A DNA stretch of 64,000 nucleotides, from contig JAPTOF010000005.1 in the NCBI GenBank assembly GCA_028554755.1, forward strand, positions 10,177,501 to 10,241,500, in the 5' to 3' direction. This DNA comes from Cordia subcordata (taxonomy: Eukaryota > Streptophyta > Magnoliopsida > Boraginales > Cordiaceae). Below are positions 62,332 through 64,000 of the stretch, piece after piece. Each line of letters opens with the position of its first letter. Position 1 is the stretch's first letter. Below the pieces are notes generated by a model. The model saw only the letters and a list, made by a program, of their open reading frames with translations. It was not told where the DNA came from and did not search any database. The position numbers and the translations under genes were made by a program.

Positions 62332-63041
62332 TCATTCTGAATGAGAAGTCCAATATATCAACCCACTGCAAAGAGAATTTTAGATAACAAGAATGAGGAA
62401 CCTCTACAGATTCGGCCAGCATAGTAAAATCTATGCGCATCTCGGCACAAGTTGGTTATATAACAATGAAGATGATTAATGAAATAACAATGTAGATCAT
62501 TGCATAAATTGTTCGGTTATTCTTGTACAAACATCTGTCTTCACTATGTGACCTGGCAAGAAATTCTAGAAGAGAGACAGCTAACCCAATGGGCGGCTAA
62601 TTTAGAAAACTTCAGTAGAAAACCAAAGTTAGGCATCGTTAGTACTTCAATCTTCATTGTCTCATTTAGAAAATATAGAGAGTCCGGACCCTTTTATTTC
62701 CCCATTGCAAAAGTGATTTCCCGGATAGGTTCATATTTGAGCTGTCAGACTTTAACGAAGCAAGCCAAAAATCTGAAATATCATATGAGGATGGGGAATA
62801 CGAATTGCAAGCTCCCCAAGACCCCAAAACAATAGCAACAAAGACTAGAAATAACAGAACGAAAACTCTTACACTTTAAGGGACTTACCTGATGAGTACA
62901 AAAACACATTGCAGAACACCCGCAACTCCCGTCCAAGCAGATGGGCTAGTTTCCACTAGTGCATCTTGTATTAATAGGCCCACTGAAGCTGCCAAAGAGA
63001 CGAAGGATACAACATATGCAATAAAAAGCCAAAGCTTCAAT
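62332..63041 (-). CDS. TMEM50-like small membrane protein, last two coding exons (gene continues past the window)
   Basis: The penultimate exon is 63041-62889 and the last is 62365-62332 (stop TGA at 62334-62332). The acceptor AG before 63041, the donor GTAAGT after 62889 and the acceptor AG before 62365 all fit, and the phase carries across the junction. The peptide LKLWLFIAYVVSFVSLAASV, then GLLIQDALVETSPSAWTGVA and ending ISGLIYWTSHSE, contains two hydrophobic membrane spans. It closely resembles, from memory, the C-terminal half of the plant TMEM50A/B homologue (Arabidopsis At1g36980), a four-span protein of about 135 residues. The function is poorly known; animal relatives are in the endomembrane system. 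Upstream exons were not found in 63042-64000 and are assumed to lie beyond the window. Confidence 0.8.
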
Positions 63042-64000
63042 CTGCAATTTCAGAAGTTGAAACAGTTAAACTCCAGACTTACATTGACATCTAATGATCT
63101 AAAAACCTTAATTATTTTTACTAGTTCTTATATTAATCAAAGCAACATGCAGGAACAAATCAGCACTTAATAATCACTCACAGGTTTGAGTACAAAATGG
63201 TGGAGGAGCCCAAGAACCTAACAAGGAGATCGGCCACAATGTAAATAGCATTTTCTTTATTTTCTTCCAACAACAATTTTCCCCAGATTGTAATTAGAGA
63301 GAAGTGGTAAATCTCAGAGAGCTCATTTGGAAAGTAAATGTCAATTAAAACATGGCCAAAAGGAGCAAGTCCTGTGTACAAAACACTACATATACATACC
63401 CATCCAGGACCTATTGCAAAATTGAGTTCATGATTATATCCAATATAAACACTGACCAGCAAATCATGAATCAATTATTTTATCCACTTCTTCAGCTTCC
63501 TTTCCACTTCTTTTTGTGCTTCCTCTCTCACAGTGCATGTTACACTTAAGCTTCCTAGATACACCTTGGAGTCTGATTGTGTACATTGATCCTTGTTGTC
63601 ACTTCCTGGCAATCTTTTCTCAATATTCATAAGTAAATTCTTCCCATTCCCTCATTTAAACCAAAGAATAAACCAAGCAATTCTCACTCTCTTGAATAAA
63701 CCTAGAAATTCTCACTCTCTTGAATAAACCTAGAAATTCTCACTCTCTTTCACAGCCTCCTAGTCAGCAACCATAAGCTCTTCCCCATTCTTGTCCATAT
63801 GCTAACACCATATTTCCTTGTTTGGAAGTCTTTGATTTTAGTGGTGAAAACAAGAGCTGATACAGGATATGGCATGATCCTTGGGGCCTTTTTCCAAATT
63901 TTTTCCTTCAATCTTTCTATCTAATATTTGTTTCTCTCTAACCATAATTGCTCCAAGCATCATTTCTTCTGCAGGATGAAAGCAGCCCTAGTATATATAG
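63042..64000. other. Presumed intron of the TMEM50-like gene
   Basis: This lies directly 5' (minus strand) of the acceptor at 63041. Open stretches on the minus strand at 63178-63474 did not match the expected upstream TMEM50 sequence. A near-duplicate of ttgaataaacctagaaattctcactctc occurs at about 63690-63750. Confidence 0.35.

Noticed and set aside
63178..63474. 98-codon minus-strand frame upstream of the TMEM50-like exon, possible further exon
   Set aside because: Translation does not resemble the expected N-terminal half of TMEM50 proteins and no correct donor phase was found.
1..64000. CRISPR arrays, bacterial operons or organelle insertions
   Set aside because: No regularly spaced short repeats of CRISPR type, no Shine-Dalgarno-led gene strings, and no stretch I could recognise as plastid or mitochondrial genes.

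Overview
This is nuclear DNA from a flowering plant, most likely a eudicot; I cannot name the species. The evidence is AT-rich intergenic DNA, genes split by GT-AG introns, two protein-coding genes that align from memory across their whole length with Arabidopsis families, and a large load of plant-type LTR retrotransposons and MITEs. Exon coordinates were worked out by hand from splice sites and reading phase.

Three genes are supported. (1) An oxysterol-binding-protein-related gene of the ORP1C/1D type on the + strand, with ten coding exons between 3746 and 18760 (818 codons): N-terminal PH domain, coiled coil, acidic FFAT-like patch and sterol/lipid-binding ORD. (2) A phosphatidylinositol-4-phosphate 5-kinase of the PIP5K1/2 type on the + strand, with eight coding exons between 53867 and 58003 (830 codons): MORN repeats then the lipid kinase domain. 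(3) The last two coding exons of a TMEM50-like small membrane protein on the - strand at 62332-63041; its 5' part lies past the window end. The first two both act in phosphoinositide/sterol membrane biology, but they are 35 kb apart and nothing suggests co-regulation.

Layout: 44-1843 is a solo LTR inserted in a short tandem repeat. 2110-3290 is repeat-derived. 3290-19000 is the ORP gene; its 6.7 kb intron 2 holds a Copia element with both LTRs (6629-11663), and its other introns hold MITEs and TRIM-like LTR scraps. 19000-31600 is AT-rich intergenic DNA with two Mutator-like non-autonomous elements that have 9-10 bp target duplications, several MITEs, a decayed Gypsy gag and a 211 bp tandem duplication. 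31617-40143 is a second Copia element on the - strand with both LTRs and 5 bp target duplications. 41508-42300 is a third, older Copia relic. 42300-53000 is AT-rich intergenic DNA with MITEs, a 76 bp minisatellite and an 8 bp-TSD hAT MITE. 53300-58500 is the PIP5K gene. 58500-62300 is ordinary intergenic sequence.

The most unusual signals are: arrays of the palindrome AGCCGGTCGACCGGCT upstream of the TATA box in two different LTR families and again inside the second Copia element; a Mutator-like element packed with about ten imperfect GAACTT/AAGTTC palindromes; and an ORP gene whose introns are crowded with at least six separate mobile-element insertions. I found no CRISPR array, no rRNA and no convincing tRNA gene.
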